From Bacteroidota bacterium (GTDB lineage Bacteria > Bacteroidota > Bacteroidia > 2-12-FULL-35-15), in contig PLYN01000054.1 in NCBI GenBank assembly GCA_003151815.1, positions 9,780-65,623 of the forward strand: a stretch of DNA of 55,844 nt, written 5' to 3'. Made by a program: the position numbers and the translations under genes. This document shows, piece by piece, positions 26,049 through 34,651 of this stretch (positions within the stretch are counted from its first letter, which is position 1; each line of letters starts with the position of its first letter). Under the pieces are notes generated by a model that searched no databases, was not told the DNA's origin, and saw only the letters and a list, made by a program, of their open reading frames with translations.

Positions 26049-27242
26049 ATGAACCAATTATCCGACAGAATAAATAATTTAGAGGAATCGCAAACGATTG
26101 CTATGTCTAAAAAAAGCCGTGAATTGCAAGCTCAAGGCAAAAAAATTATTAACCTAAGTGTTGGCGAACCCGACTTCAATACACCGGATTTTATTAAGGA
26201 TGCAGCTAAAAAAGCGATAGACGATAATATTACCCGTTACACTCCTGTACCGGGTATAGCCGATCTATGTAAAGCTATTTCTGAAAAATTTAAACGAGAC
26301 AATAATTTAAATTACGCTCCCGATCAAATCATTGTTTCAACAGGTGCAAAACAATCTATCATTAATGTTGTATTATGTTTGGTTAACCCCGGTGATGAAG
26401 TTATTATTCCCGCGCCATACTGGGTTAGTTATTTGGAGTGCGTTAAACTTGCTGAAGGTAAATCTGTAATTGTTCCTGCAGGTATTGAAAGTAATTTCAA
26501 AATTACGCCTGCACAATTGGAAAAAGCCATTACACCTAAAAGTAAATTAATTATTTTCAGTTCCCCTTGTAACCCAAGCGGAGCAATGTATAGCAAAGAT
26601 GAATTAAAAGCATTGGCGGCTGTGTTGGAAAAACATCCTCATGTATTTATTCTTTCAGATGAGATTTACGAACACATCAACTTTGTTGGTAAACATGAAA
26701 GCATTGCACAATTTCCTGCCATTTACGACAGAGTTATAACTGTAAATGGTGTGTCTAAAGGTGCAGCGATGACCGGATGGCGTATTGGTTATATTGGTGC
26801 TCCCCTGTGGATAGCAAAAGCATGCGACAAATTGCAAGGACAATTTACATCGGGCGCATCCTCTATTTCGCAAATGGCTGCATTGGCTGCTGTTAAGGCT
26901 GACCCATCTGTTACTTTCGAAATGCGTGATACCTTCAAAAAAAGAAGAGATATTGTTATTGGCTTGTTAAAGGAAATACCGGGTGTAAAAACAAATACTC
27001 CCGAAGGTGCTTTTTACCTTTTTCCGGATGTTTCATCATACTTTGGTAAATCATTTAACGGAGTTAAAATAAAAAATTCAACCGACTTAAGTATGTATTT
27101 GCTTGAAGAAGGAAATGTTGCAACAGTAGCAGGTTCGGCATTCGGAGATGACAACTGCATTCGTTTATCTTATGCTGCAGCAGAAAGTCAATTAGTTCAA
27201 GCAGCCGGACAAATAAAAGAAGCCTTAGCAAAACTGAACTAA
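26049..27242 (+). CDS. aspC: Aspartate aminotransferase, class I type Ib
   Basis: A 397-residue PLP enzyme that moves an amino group between aspartate and 2-oxoglutarate. Motifs: NLSVGEPDFNTPDF at the N-terminus, FSSPCNPSGAMYS, the Asp/Tyr pair SDEIYEHI, PLP lysine Lys237 in VNGVSKGAAMTGWRIGYIG and the carboxylate-binding Arg in CIRLSYAAAE. The GAAMTG after the Lys replaces the commoner AYAMTG. It has type Ib length and motifs; broader specificity, for example for aromatic amino acids, is possible. Confidence 0.92.
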   Translation: MNQLSDRINNLEESQTIAMSKKSRELQAQGKKIINLSVGEPDFNTPDFIKDAAKKAIDDNITRYTPVPGIADLCKAISEKFKRDNNLNYAPDQIIVSTGAKQSIINVVLCLVNPGDEVIIPAPYWVSYLECVKLAEGKSVIVPAGIESNFKITPAQLEKAITPKSKLIIFSSPCNPSGAMYSKDELKALAAVLEKHPHVFILSDEIYEHINFVGKHESIAQFPAIYDRVITVNGVSKGAAMTGWRIGYIGAPLWIAKACDKLQGQFTSGASSISQMAALAAVKADPSVTFEMRDTFKKRRDIVIGLLKEIPGVKTNTPEGAFYLFPDVSSYFGKSFNGVKIKNSTDLSMYLLEEGNVATVAGSAFGDDNCIRLSYAAAESQLVQAAGQIKEALAKLN

Positions 27243-27250
27243 AACAAATA

Positions 27251-27336
27251 GAACATAGATGACGCGAATTTTTTATGAAAAAAAACGGATAAAAAAATCT
27301 TATTTAATCATAAAAAAATCCGCGTCATCTGTGTTC
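27251..27336. repeat. Palindromic repeat, GGAACGCAGAT family
   Basis: Arm GAACATAGATGACGCGAATT (from 27251) pairs imperfectly with AATCCGCGTCATCTGTGTTC (27317-27336). It fills the gap between the aminotransferase and the kinase gene. Confidence 0.75.
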
Positions 27337-27360
27337 CATTAAACTATAGCTTAACTAGCG

Positions 27361-28365
27361 ATGCAACAATACAACAGCACTTCCATAAAACAAACCTTTC
27401 AAGCTTTTAACAAAATAAATGTGTTGATAATTGGAGATGTAATGATTGATGCCTATTTATGGGGCAATGTAAATCGCATTTCACCGGAAGCTCCTGTTCC
27501 TGTAGTATCTATTTCAAAAAAAGAAAACCGGCTGGGAGGTGCGGCCAATGTGGCTTTAAACCTTCAAACAATGGGAGCCAATCCTATTTTGTGTTCTATT
27601 ATCGGTGATGATGGCGGAAGTAAATTATTTTTCAATCTATTAAAAAAACAAAAACTTTCTGCAAAAGGAATTTTCAAAAGCAAAAATCGTACTACTACCA
27701 TTAAAACTCGAGTAATTGGTGGGAACTACCAAATGCTTCGCGTAGATGACGAGATTGAAACCCCTATAAATAGCAAAGAAAGGGAGATATTAACAGAACA
27801 AATTAAAAAGCTTGCAATAAGCGAAAAAGCCGATGTTATTATTTTTGAAGATTACGATAAAGGCTCTATTACACCTGAATTAATTAAAAACATTGTTGCC
27901 TTTGCAAAGCAAAAAAATATACCAACAGTTGTTGATCCTAAAAAGAAAAATTTTTTGGCATACTCCGGAGTAACCTTGTTTAAGCCAAATTTAAAGGAAT
28001 TAAAAGAAGGTTTGAAGTTAGATTTTGATCATAACAACATCAAAGAACTTGAAAAAATTGCCACCCTTTTTATAAAAAAACAAAACATAAATACGGTATT
28101 GATCACGCTATCCGAAAAAGGAATTTATACACATAACTCCAAAACAAAAGCATTGATACCTGCTCATATTCGTAACATTTCTGATGTTTCGGGAGCGGGA
28201 GATACTGTGATAAGTATTGCTGCCTTATGTTTGGCACTAAATTTATCACCAACTCTTACCGCCACTTTAGCGAACCTTGCAGGAGGTTTGGTTTGTGAAA
28301 AAGTTGGTGTTGCCCCTATTGATAAAAAACAATTACTGGATGAAGCGATACGATTACAACTATAG
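27361..28365 (+). CDS. hldA: D-glycero-beta-D-manno-heptose-7-phosphate kinase
   Basis: A 334-residue PfkB-family kinase matching the kinase half of HldE/RfaE. Motifs: VLIIGDVMIDAYLWGNVNRI, SPEAPVPVV, RLGGAANVALNL and the catalytic anion hole ISDVSGAGDTVIS. It makes heptose 1,7-bisphosphate for the ADP-heptose of the lipopolysaccharide core. The adenylyltransferase domain of bifunctional HldE is absent, so a separate enzyme is expected elsewhere. It agrees with the lipid A genes in this window. Confidence 0.9.
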   Translation: MQQYNSTSIKQTFQAFNKINVLIIGDVMIDAYLWGNVNRISPEAPVPVVSISKKENRLGGAANVALNLQTMGANPILCSIIGDDGGSKLFFNLLKKQKLSAKGIFKSKNRTTTIKTRVIGGNYQMLRVDDEIETPINSKEREILTEQIKKLAISEKADVIIFEDYDKGSITPELIKNIVAFAKQKNIPTVVDPKKKNFLAYSGVTLFKPNLKELKEGLKLDFDHNNIKELEKIATLFIKKQNINTVLITLSEKGIYTHNSKTKALIPAHIRNISDVSGAGDTVISIAALCLALNLSPTLTATLANLAGGLVCEKVGVAPIDKKQLLDEAIRLQL

Positions 28366-28448
28366 TTGTTAGTGGTTAGTTATTAGTGGTTAACGTTTAT
28401 GCTCAAAACAACTAATAACTTACAACTAATAACTTACAACTAACCACT
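28366..28448. repeat. Palindromic repeat, TTAGTGGTTAGT family
   Basis: TTGTTAGTGGTTAGTTATTA faces ACTAATAACTTACAACTAAC. It starts at the stop of the kinase gene and ends before the ubiE ATG. Confidence 0.75.
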
Positions 28449-28456
28449 AAACAAAA

Positions 28457-29176
28457 ATGGTAACCCCTTATAAAAATCAAACAAATAGCAAAAAAGAACA
28501 GGTGGCTGAAATGTTCAACAACATTGCGCCTAAATATGATTTCTTAAATCAACTGCTATCAATGGGTATTCATAAGGGCTGGAGAAGAAAAGCCATTCGT
28601 TTTTTACAGGATCAAAAACCAAAAACAATTTTGGATATCGCAACAGGAACAGCAGATTTCGCCATCGAAGCAATGAAACTCAATCCTGATAAAATAATTG
28701 GTGTTGATATTTCAGAGGGAATGCTAAAACTTGGTATTGAAAAAATTAACAAACTTGGATTACAAAATAAAATTGAATTAAAATTAGGGGATTCTGAAAA
28801 CTTACCTTTCCCGAATAATAGTTTTGATGCTATTACTGTTGGCTTTGGCGTTCGTAATTTTGAAAATCTGGAAAAAGGAATTGCTGATATTTATCGAGTA
28901 TTGAATTCAGGTGGTATGCTTGCCGTGCTTGAATTTTCAAAACCTCAGAACTTCCCGATTAAACAAGTTTACAATTTTTATTTTAGATACATAACACCAT
29001 TTGTTGGCAAGCTATTTTCAAAAGATAATGCTGCTTATACCTATTTACCTGAGTCGGTTAATGCTTTCCCTTCCGGAGAAATTTTTTTAAAAACCCTCAA
29101 AAAAGCCGGATTTAAAGAAACAAAAGCCCACTTACTCACTTTCGGCATTGCCTCCATTTATATTGCTAAAAAATAA
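28457..29176 (+). CDS. ubiE/menG: Demethylmenaquinone methyltransferase
   Basis: A 239-residue SAM-dependent methyltransferase for the last step of menaquinone synthesis. Family motifs: MFNNIAPKYDFLNQLLSMGI near the N-terminus, SAM motif I ILDIATGTADFA, post-I VDISEGML, and FGVRNFENLEKGIADIYRVL with LAVLEFSKP. The length is normal. The next gene is porT, an order often seen in Bacteroidetes. Confidence 0.95.
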   Translation: MVTPYKNQTNSKKEQVAEMFNNIAPKYDFLNQLLSMGIHKGWRRKAIRFLQDQKPKTILDIATGTADFAIEAMKLNPDKIIGVDISEGMLKLGIEKINKLGLQNKIELKLGDSENLPFPNNSFDAITVGFGVRNFENLEKGIADIYRVLNSGGMLAVLEFSKPQNFPIKQVYNFYFRYITPFVGKLFSKDNAAYTYLPESVNAFPSGEIFLKTLKKAGFKETKAHLLTFGIASIYIAKK

Positions 29177-29222
29177 AATAAATTTACCACCTTTGCATCT
29201 TTAAAAACAAAATTCAAAAAAA

Positions 29223-29942
29223 TTGAAATTTAAATACATATTCACATTTTTAATTGTTTTATTTACTTTAGTAGTTAAGGCCCAAGACCCTAACGAAAAA
29301 GGAAATTTAACACATTATTATAATCAGGCATTGCATTTTGGCTTTGCTTTGGGTATAAACAAAGCTAATTTCGTAATCGATCCTGTTCAGCATTTTGAAC
29401 GCTTCGATTCACTGAAAAAGGTAGAATCAACTCCTAAATTTGGATTTAATTTGGGCATTGTATCCGACTTACGTTTAAGTAAATATGTTACACTAAGATT
29501 TGTTCCTAATCTCTCTTTTGTTGAAAGAAGCTTAGATTATACATTTGAAGGAGTTGATACTATTGTACATACTAAAACAATCGAATCTACCTTTTTAAAT
29601 TTCCCCTTGGATTTAAAATTACGATCAAAACGTGTGAAAAATTTTGGAGCCTATTTACTTGCCGGAGGCTCTTATAATTTAGATCTGGCATCAAAAGCTA
29701 AAGTACCTCTTATTGCAAATCCAAATCTCAACGAACAAATCGTTAAATTAAAACGTGATGATTTTTCATACGAAATAGGTACCGGAGCAGAGTTTTATTT
29801 ACCATATTTTAAATTTGCTATAGAAGCAAAATTAAGTATGGGCATTAAAAATATGATACAAAAAGAAAATACCATTTTTTCAAATTCAATAAATTCACTT
29901 AATTCGAAAATACTTTTGATTTCAATAACATTTGAAGGATAA
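29223..29942 (+). CDS. porT: PorT family outer-membrane protein of T9SS
   Basis: A 239-residue protein with a signal peptide (MKFKYIFTFLIVLFTLVVKA) and an eight-strand barrel pattern. Typical PorT/SprT pieces are GFALGINKANFVIDP, FGFNLGIVSDLRLSKYVTLR and TFLNFPLDLKLRSKRVKNFG. PorT is an essential T9SS component thought to act in the outer membrane. The start is TTG at 29223, since no ATG precedes the signal peptide. The position right after ubiE supports the call. It matches PorX and the T9SS-type adhesin in this window. Confidence 0.85.
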   Translation: MKFKYIFTFLIVLFTLVVKAQDPNEKGNLTHYYNQALHFGFALGINKANFVIDPVQHFERFDSLKKVESTPKFGFNLGIVSDLRLSKYVTLRFVPNLSFVERSLDYTFEGVDTIVHTKTIESTFLNFPLDLKLRSKRVKNFGAYLLAGGSYNLDLASKAKVPLIANPNLNEQIVKLKRDDFSYEIGTGAEFYLPYFKFAIEAKLSMGIKNMIQKENTIFSNSINSLNSKILLISITFEG

Positions 29943-29945
29943 GAC

Positions 29946-30003
29946 CTCATCCTCACCCCCAACCTCATCCGCCCTTCGGGCACCTTCTCCATTTGGAGAA
30001 GGG
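29946..30003. repeat. G+C-rich REP-like palindromes after porT
   Basis: GCCC-TTC-GGGC (29971-29981) and CCTTCTCC-ATTT-GGAGAAGG (29983-30002) form two hairpins after CTCACCCCCAACC, the same style as the element at 5576-5683. They may terminate porT transcription. Confidence 0.65.
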
Positions 30004-30056
30004 AAGCGGAAGTAATTTTTAATATTATTGCACGATAAAAACGTGCCTGAACAAAA

Positions 30057-31643
30057 ATGAAAAACGAACTAAACCTTGTCCTCTCACCCGAAGAGGCTGA
30101 TGATGAACTCATCATTAAAAAAATTGCTGCTCAACAAATCGGCATCAATATTTCCGAAATTACTTTTGTTAAAATTATAAAACGAAGCATTGACGCTCGT
30201 TCCCGCAATGTAAAGATCAACCTTAAAATTGAAGTTTATGTTAATGAGCCAGAACCTATTTCTATTTCTTATAAAATAAATTACCCCGATGTATCTAACA
30301 GTATGCCTGTAATCATTATTGGTTCAGGTCCTGCAGGCCTATTCGCCGCTCTTCAATTATTAGAAAAAGGACTTAAACCAATTGTTATAGAACGCGGATG
30401 TGATGTAAAAAGCCGCAGACGCGATCTGGCTGCAATCAATAAAGAACATACTGTTAATCCTCATTCCAATTATTGTTTTGGCGAAGGCGGTGCCGGAACA
30501 TATTCAGATGGAAAATTATATACACGATCAACAAAACGTGGAGACATCAATAAAGTGCTTGAAACCTTTGTTGCACACGGAGCCGACCCGAATATTTTAA
30601 TTGAAGCTCATCCTCATATTGGTACAAACAAACTACCTAAAATTATTGAGGCAATGCGCCAAACCATTATCGATAATGGTGGAGAAGTACATTTCAATAC
30701 CCATTTAATTGATTTTATTATTTCAAAAAACAGTATAAAAGGTGTTGTATGCGATCAATTGAATAAAGCTACAACTACTGAATTTATTGCCGAATCCGTT
30801 ATCCTTGCCACCGGTCACAGCGCTCGTGATATTTTTGAATTACTGCATTCTAAAAACATTTTAATTGAAGGAAAAACCTTTGCAATGGGCGTTCGTGTTG
30901 AACATTCGCAGGCATTGATAGATTCTCTACAATATCATTGCACAATAAATGAAGTAGCGAAAAAGCGTGAACACTTGCCGGCGGCTTCCTACAGTATGGT
31001 GCATCAGGCATTAGGCAGAGGCGTATATTCCTTTTGTATGTGTCCGGGGGGGATCATTGCTCCTTGTGCTACCCAACCCGGTGAAGTGGTAACTAATGGC
31101 TGGTCTCCTTCCAAAAGAAATAATCCGTATGCCAATTCAGGAATTGTGGTAACAACTGAATTAATAGATTTAAAAAACTACCAACATTTCGGACCATTAG
31201 CAGGTTTGCGCTACCAGCAAGCATTAGAAAAAATGGTCTGGATGGCCGGCGGCGAAACACAAATGGCACCGGCACAACGCTTAATGGATTTTGTAAATAA
31301 TAAACTATCTTCTACCCTACCCGACTCATCCTATCAACCCGGAATAAGATCTGCTGCACTTCATACATTACTTCCGGAAGCCATAGGAAAGCGCTTGCAA
31401 TTGGGATTTCAGGAGTTTGGTAAAAAAATGAGAGGGTATTTAAGTAACGAAGCTATTATTGTTGGAGTGGAATCTCGGACTTCATCGCCTATTCGTATTC
31501 CTCGTGATAACGAAACTTTACAGCATCCTCAAATTAAAGGACTTTATCCTTGCGGTGAAGGTGCCGGATATGCAGGAGGCATTGTTTCGGCTGCTATTGA
31601 CGGACAAAAATGTGCTAATGCGATTGCTGATGCAATAAGATAA
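30057..31643 (+). CDS. FAD-dependent oxidoreductase (COG2509-type flavoprotein)
   Basis: A 528-residue protein. A small N-terminal domain (1-80) precedes a Rossmann FAD-binding motif around residue 89 (IIIGSGPAGLFAALQLLEKG). Next come NYCFGEGGAGTYSDGKLYTR, a family signature, then ILATGHSARDIFELL and a C-terminal FAD contact GLYPCGEGAGYAGGIVSAAI. It belongs to the widespread uncharacterised FAD dehydrogenase family; the substrate is unknown. It is transcribed after porT, with a REP-like element between them. Confidence 0.85.
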   Translation: MKNELNLVLSPEEADDELIIKKIAAQQIGINISEITFVKIIKRSIDARSRNVKINLKIEVYVNEPEPISISYKINYPDVSNSMPVIIIGSGPAGLFAALQLLEKGLKPIVIERGCDVKSRRRDLAAINKEHTVNPHSNYCFGEGGAGTYSDGKLYTRSTKRGDINKVLETFVAHGADPNILIEAHPHIGTNKLPKIIEAMRQTIIDNGGEVHFNTHLIDFIISKNSIKGVVCDQLNKATTTEFIAESVILATGHSARDIFELLHSKNILIEGKTFAMGVRVEHSQALIDSLQYHCTINEVAKKREHLPAASYSMVHQALGRGVYSFCMCPGGIIAPCATQPGEVVTNGWSPSKRNNPYANSGIVVTTELIDLKNYQHFGPLAGLRYQQALEKMVWMAGGETQMAPAQRLMDFVNNKLSSTLPDSSYQPGIRSAALHTLLPEAIGKRLQLGFQEFGKKMRGYLSNEAIIVGVESRTSSPIRIPRDNETLQHPQIKGLYPCGEGAGYAGGIVSAAIDGQKCANAIADAIR

Positions 31644-31687
31644 AAGACAAAAAGATATTTTATTTCATTCTGTTTTATTTTACAAGC

Positions 31688-33865
31688 TTAAAATGTTGCT
31701 GAAATTCCGGCATAAATCATCCGCCCGATGGAAGGAATGATTCCGGGACCAGGGTATTCCGTGGTGCGAAGCGTAAAATATTTTTCATTGGCTAAATTGT
31801 TTACTCCAAATTTGAGTTGATATTTTTGTTTTATTTTATATGTAGAAGAAACATCAATTAATTGATAAGATGGAATTATTCCCGATAGAGCATCGGCAGA
31901 AAATTTTGCATTGCTTGCATCACCGAATGAAGAAGCCGTGTATGAATATTGTACATTGACTGAAAAATTATTCTTTTTGTAATTCAATCCGATACGTTCA
32001 ATATTTTTTGGTGCATACTCAACTGAATTACCTGCATAATCGCCGGTAATATATCGCGCATCAATATATGCGTATGAATTATATATACTTAATTTTCCGA
32101 ATTTATTGGTAGTGATTAATCCATCCAAAATATTCAATTCAAGATATGATTCAACTCCTTTGTGTTCTGAATTTCCTGTGTTAGTGCGAAAAGCATAAAC
32201 AACTGAATCAGTTTTGTAAATAGTTCCGATCCTGTTTTTATAATTGATATAGAATAATCCAAAATCGAAATTTAAAATATTTCTAACACTTCCTCTATAT
32301 CCAATGTCAATGTTATCAGCACTTGCGTCTTTTAAGTTCGGGTCAATCTTTGCTATTGTTCCAAATGGTGTTAGATCAGAATAGGAAATAGGACGGTAAC
32401 TCTTACTGTAATTCGCATATATATTGGTTGTTTCAGAAGTTTTATATTGCATTCCCAAACCACCTACTAAAAAGGTGCGGCTCTTTTTTTTCATGTTAGC
32501 ATATACATAAGGGTTATTGCTATCTCCGGCTGTATTTTCATCATAGCCATCAGCAATGGTTTTTAAATATTCAAACCGCAATCCCGGGCTTACGCTGAAT
32601 TTTTTTCCTATTCTAAAAACATTTTCAACAAAAGGTGCGATATTGGTGGTATAATAATTCATATTTCCGCCCCATGGAGATGTGGTGGTGTAATTTAAGT
32701 CGCTTCCTGTGGTTCCATCTGCACCATGTTGATTTTTTTTGAATGCGTAAGCATATCGAACTCCAAAAGAAAGAGTTTGCTTTTGCTCTTTTAACTTGTA
32801 ATTGCTGAGAAATCGAAATTCATTGGTGATACTTCTGAAATATTCATGCTCCACTTCGCGAGGAACATAACTAAGGCTTGGACTAATAGTATCTTTTACT
32901 GCCGGGCCTCCGTCTTCATTTCGCCAGACTAAATCACGCTCACTATAAAGGAATGCAGATTTTAGACTAAAAGAAGTATTCTCATTTATTTTATAACTAA
33001 AGTTTGCGGCTATTATGTTCCATGGACTTTGCAACCAGTTGCGGGAACGCAAAGATTGTTTTGGATCTGCTTTAAATAATGAATCGGTTAAACCGCCCGG
33101 CATTCGGATAGTATTTCGCAAAGCGGTATATTCAATTCCGATTTGAAGTTTTTCATTTGGATTATATTTCAAACTTGCAAAACCTGACATTTGATTTTGT
33201 TGCGAGTTTGCTCTCCATCCTTCGAAATATCTGTATTGCAGAAATCCGTAATACTTTATTTTGTTATAAGTACCACCTATAGAAGTAAAACTATTAAACA
33301 TATTATAACTTCCGATTGTTTGCGATGCAGTAACTTCAATGGGTTTGTTGGATCCATCTTTCAAATTATAGTTTATCATTCCGCCTATTTGCGGGCCGAA
33401 AGCAATGGATGACGCTCCACGAACAAAAGTGATGCTCTTTACGGCTTCCATGGGTGGTAAATAATATGATTCGTTATATCCGAAAATATCGGCAGAAATA
33501 TTGTATCCGTTCTGACGGGTGTTTGTTTCAATACTTTGATAGGGGTTTAATCCACGAAAGCCTATTCCGTTTGCAGTGAAGCCACCGCTTTCGGATTCAA
33601 CAATATTTAAGCCCGGAATACGCCCGATAATTTGTCGTGTATTGTTAATGGCTTTGTTGGCATCCAAACTATCAATGAGCAGTACTTCGTTTTTCTTTCC
33701 TGCATAAATTATTTGTCCATCATCATCCTTCATTCTACCTATGCCGTTCATAGTTCTATATACAGTGACTGTAACTTCTTTCAAAATTTTAGAAGAATCG
33801 GTTGTTTGCGATTTACAGAAAACCAAAGACATTAATAAAATAAGTGTAAGAATTTTTGATTTCAT
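31688..33865 (-). CDS. TonB-dependent receptor, FecA-like
   Basis: A 725-residue outer-membrane receptor. It has a signal peptide (MKSKILTLILLMSLVFCKSQ), a plug domain at about 25-170 (NNTRQIIGRIPGLNIVESES, GIGFRGLNP, VRGASSIAFGPQIGGMINY) and a 22-strand barrel ending MIYAGISATF. The plug and barrel style match ferric dicitrate/siderophore receptors. A Fur/PerR-type palindrome upstream supports metal-controlled expression. The substrate is inferred as ferric chelate. No SusD, anti-sigma factor or ABC importer is adjacent. Confidence 0.88.
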   Translation of the reverse strand: MKSKILTLILLMSLVFCKSQTTDSSKILKEVTVTVYRTMNGIGRMKDDDGQIIYAGKKNEVLLIDSLDANKAINNTRQIIGRIPGLNIVESESGGFTANGIGFRGLNPYQSIETNTRQNGYNISADIFGYNESYYLPPMEAVKSITFVRGASSIAFGPQIGGMINYNLKDGSNKPIEVTASQTIGSYNMFNSFTSIGGTYNKIKYYGFLQYRYFEGWRANSQQNQMSGFASLKYNPNEKLQIGIEYTALRNTIRMPGGLTDSLFKADPKQSLRSRNWLQSPWNIIAANFSYKINENTSFSLKSAFLYSERDLVWRNEDGGPAVKDTISPSLSYVPREVEHEYFRSITNEFRFLSNYKLKEQKQTLSFGVRYAYAFKKNQHGADGTTGSDLNYTTTSPWGGNMNYYTTNIAPFVENVFRIGKKFSVSPGLRFEYLKTIADGYDENTAGDSNNPYVYANMKKKSRTFLVGGLGMQYKTSETTNIYANYSKSYRPISYSDLTPFGTIAKIDPNLKDASADNIDIGYRGSVRNILNFDFGLFYINYKNRIGTIYKTDSVVYAFRTNTGNSEHKGVESYLELNILDGLITTNKFGKLSIYNSYAYIDARYITGDYAGNSVEYAPKNIERIGLNYKKNNFSVNVQYSYTASSFGDASNAKFSADALSGIIPSYQLIDVSSTYKIKQKYQLKFGVNNLANEKYFTLRTTEYPGPGIIPSIGRMIYAGISATF

Positions 33866-33931
33866 ATTTCAATTAATTTTTCGGCACAAAGAAAGAACAG
33901 ATAAAAGGGGATTGCAATACCTAAAAGATGG

Positions 33932-33952
33932 TATTTAGAATTATTCTAAATA
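33932..33952. promoter_or_regulatory. Fur/PerR-type box upstream of the TonB receptor
   Basis: TTAGAATTATTCTAA is a perfect 7-1-7 palindrome, and the symmetry extends to 9-bp arms over 33932-33952. It fits the 7-1-7 layout of Fur-superfamily operators (Fur, PerR, Zur) and the PerR pattern TTAnAATnATTnTAA. It lies 67-87 bp before the receptor ATG. Which regulator binds is not known. Confidence 0.6.
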
Positions 33953-34020
33953 AAATTAATCAACAGAAAAACAGGATAGTTTTAAAGGGGCATATTAAAA
34001 TATAAAAATGGGATTCAAAT

Positions 34021-34425
34021 CTAAAATATCTGTTTCTGTTCTTTCAACCATTCCATTGCACTAATTTCATCCGAAAACAATTTGGTTTTTGCAATTGGTT
34101 TATGAAATTGAATGATGAAATTTCCTATCAGTTTATTTGCCAGTGAATCTACTATAATTGCCTGTGCAACCATATTTTTCTGGCCTTCCGGAGAGGAGCC
34201 CCATTCACGTGATTCTTTAGATACAACAACTTTAACACGAGCATCAATGAGAGCAACAAACTTTTTGTTTTTTGTAATTTCTAAAGAAATTTTTTGCATT
34301 GCCTTTGATTCTGTTAGATCAATTTCAGAATTCTCCAACAATCGGATACGCAAAATACCTTCTTCTATTAAAGAAAAAGTTGCACATTTAGTAGATAGTG
34401 AATCTTTGAAATGTTCCGTTAACAT
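34021..34425 (-). CDS. STAS/SpoIIAA-like small protein, paralogue 1
   Basis: 134 residues from ATG 34425 (a TTG two codons upstream is possible). It has a small alpha/beta STAS-like layout: FVALIDARVKVVVSKESREW, then NKLIGNFIIQFHKPIAKTKL and FSDEISAMEWLKEQK. The pattern of GNF.....KP....LF..E..A..WL is shared with the proteins at 54523 and 55065. Such proteins occur in Bacteroidetes as STAS/SEC14-like hypothetical proteins. Signalling role is only inferred. The gap 34432-34651 to purL has nothing obvious. Confidence 0.65.
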   Translation of the reverse strand: MLTEHFKDSLSTKCATFSLIEEGILRIRLLENSEIDLTESKAMQKISLEITKNKKFVALIDARVKVVVSKESREWGSSPEGQKNMVAQAIIVDSLANKLIGNFIIQFHKPIAKTKLFSDEISAMEWLKEQKQIF

Positions 34426-34651
34426 TAACAAGAATAATTATTTCTTAAATCAATTGAAATTGATGAGACAATTGATACATTTTAAAATGATACTAAAAGA
34501 GCTTTGTAAAATTATTATTATGTATATGATATTAGCGACTAATTATAAATTAACCCTTATTAGAAATGCAAATTTAAAGTCAAATATGCTAACAAACTGG
34601 AAAATAATTACATTTTTTAGTTTATGTAAAGAAAATGTTAAATCAAATAAG

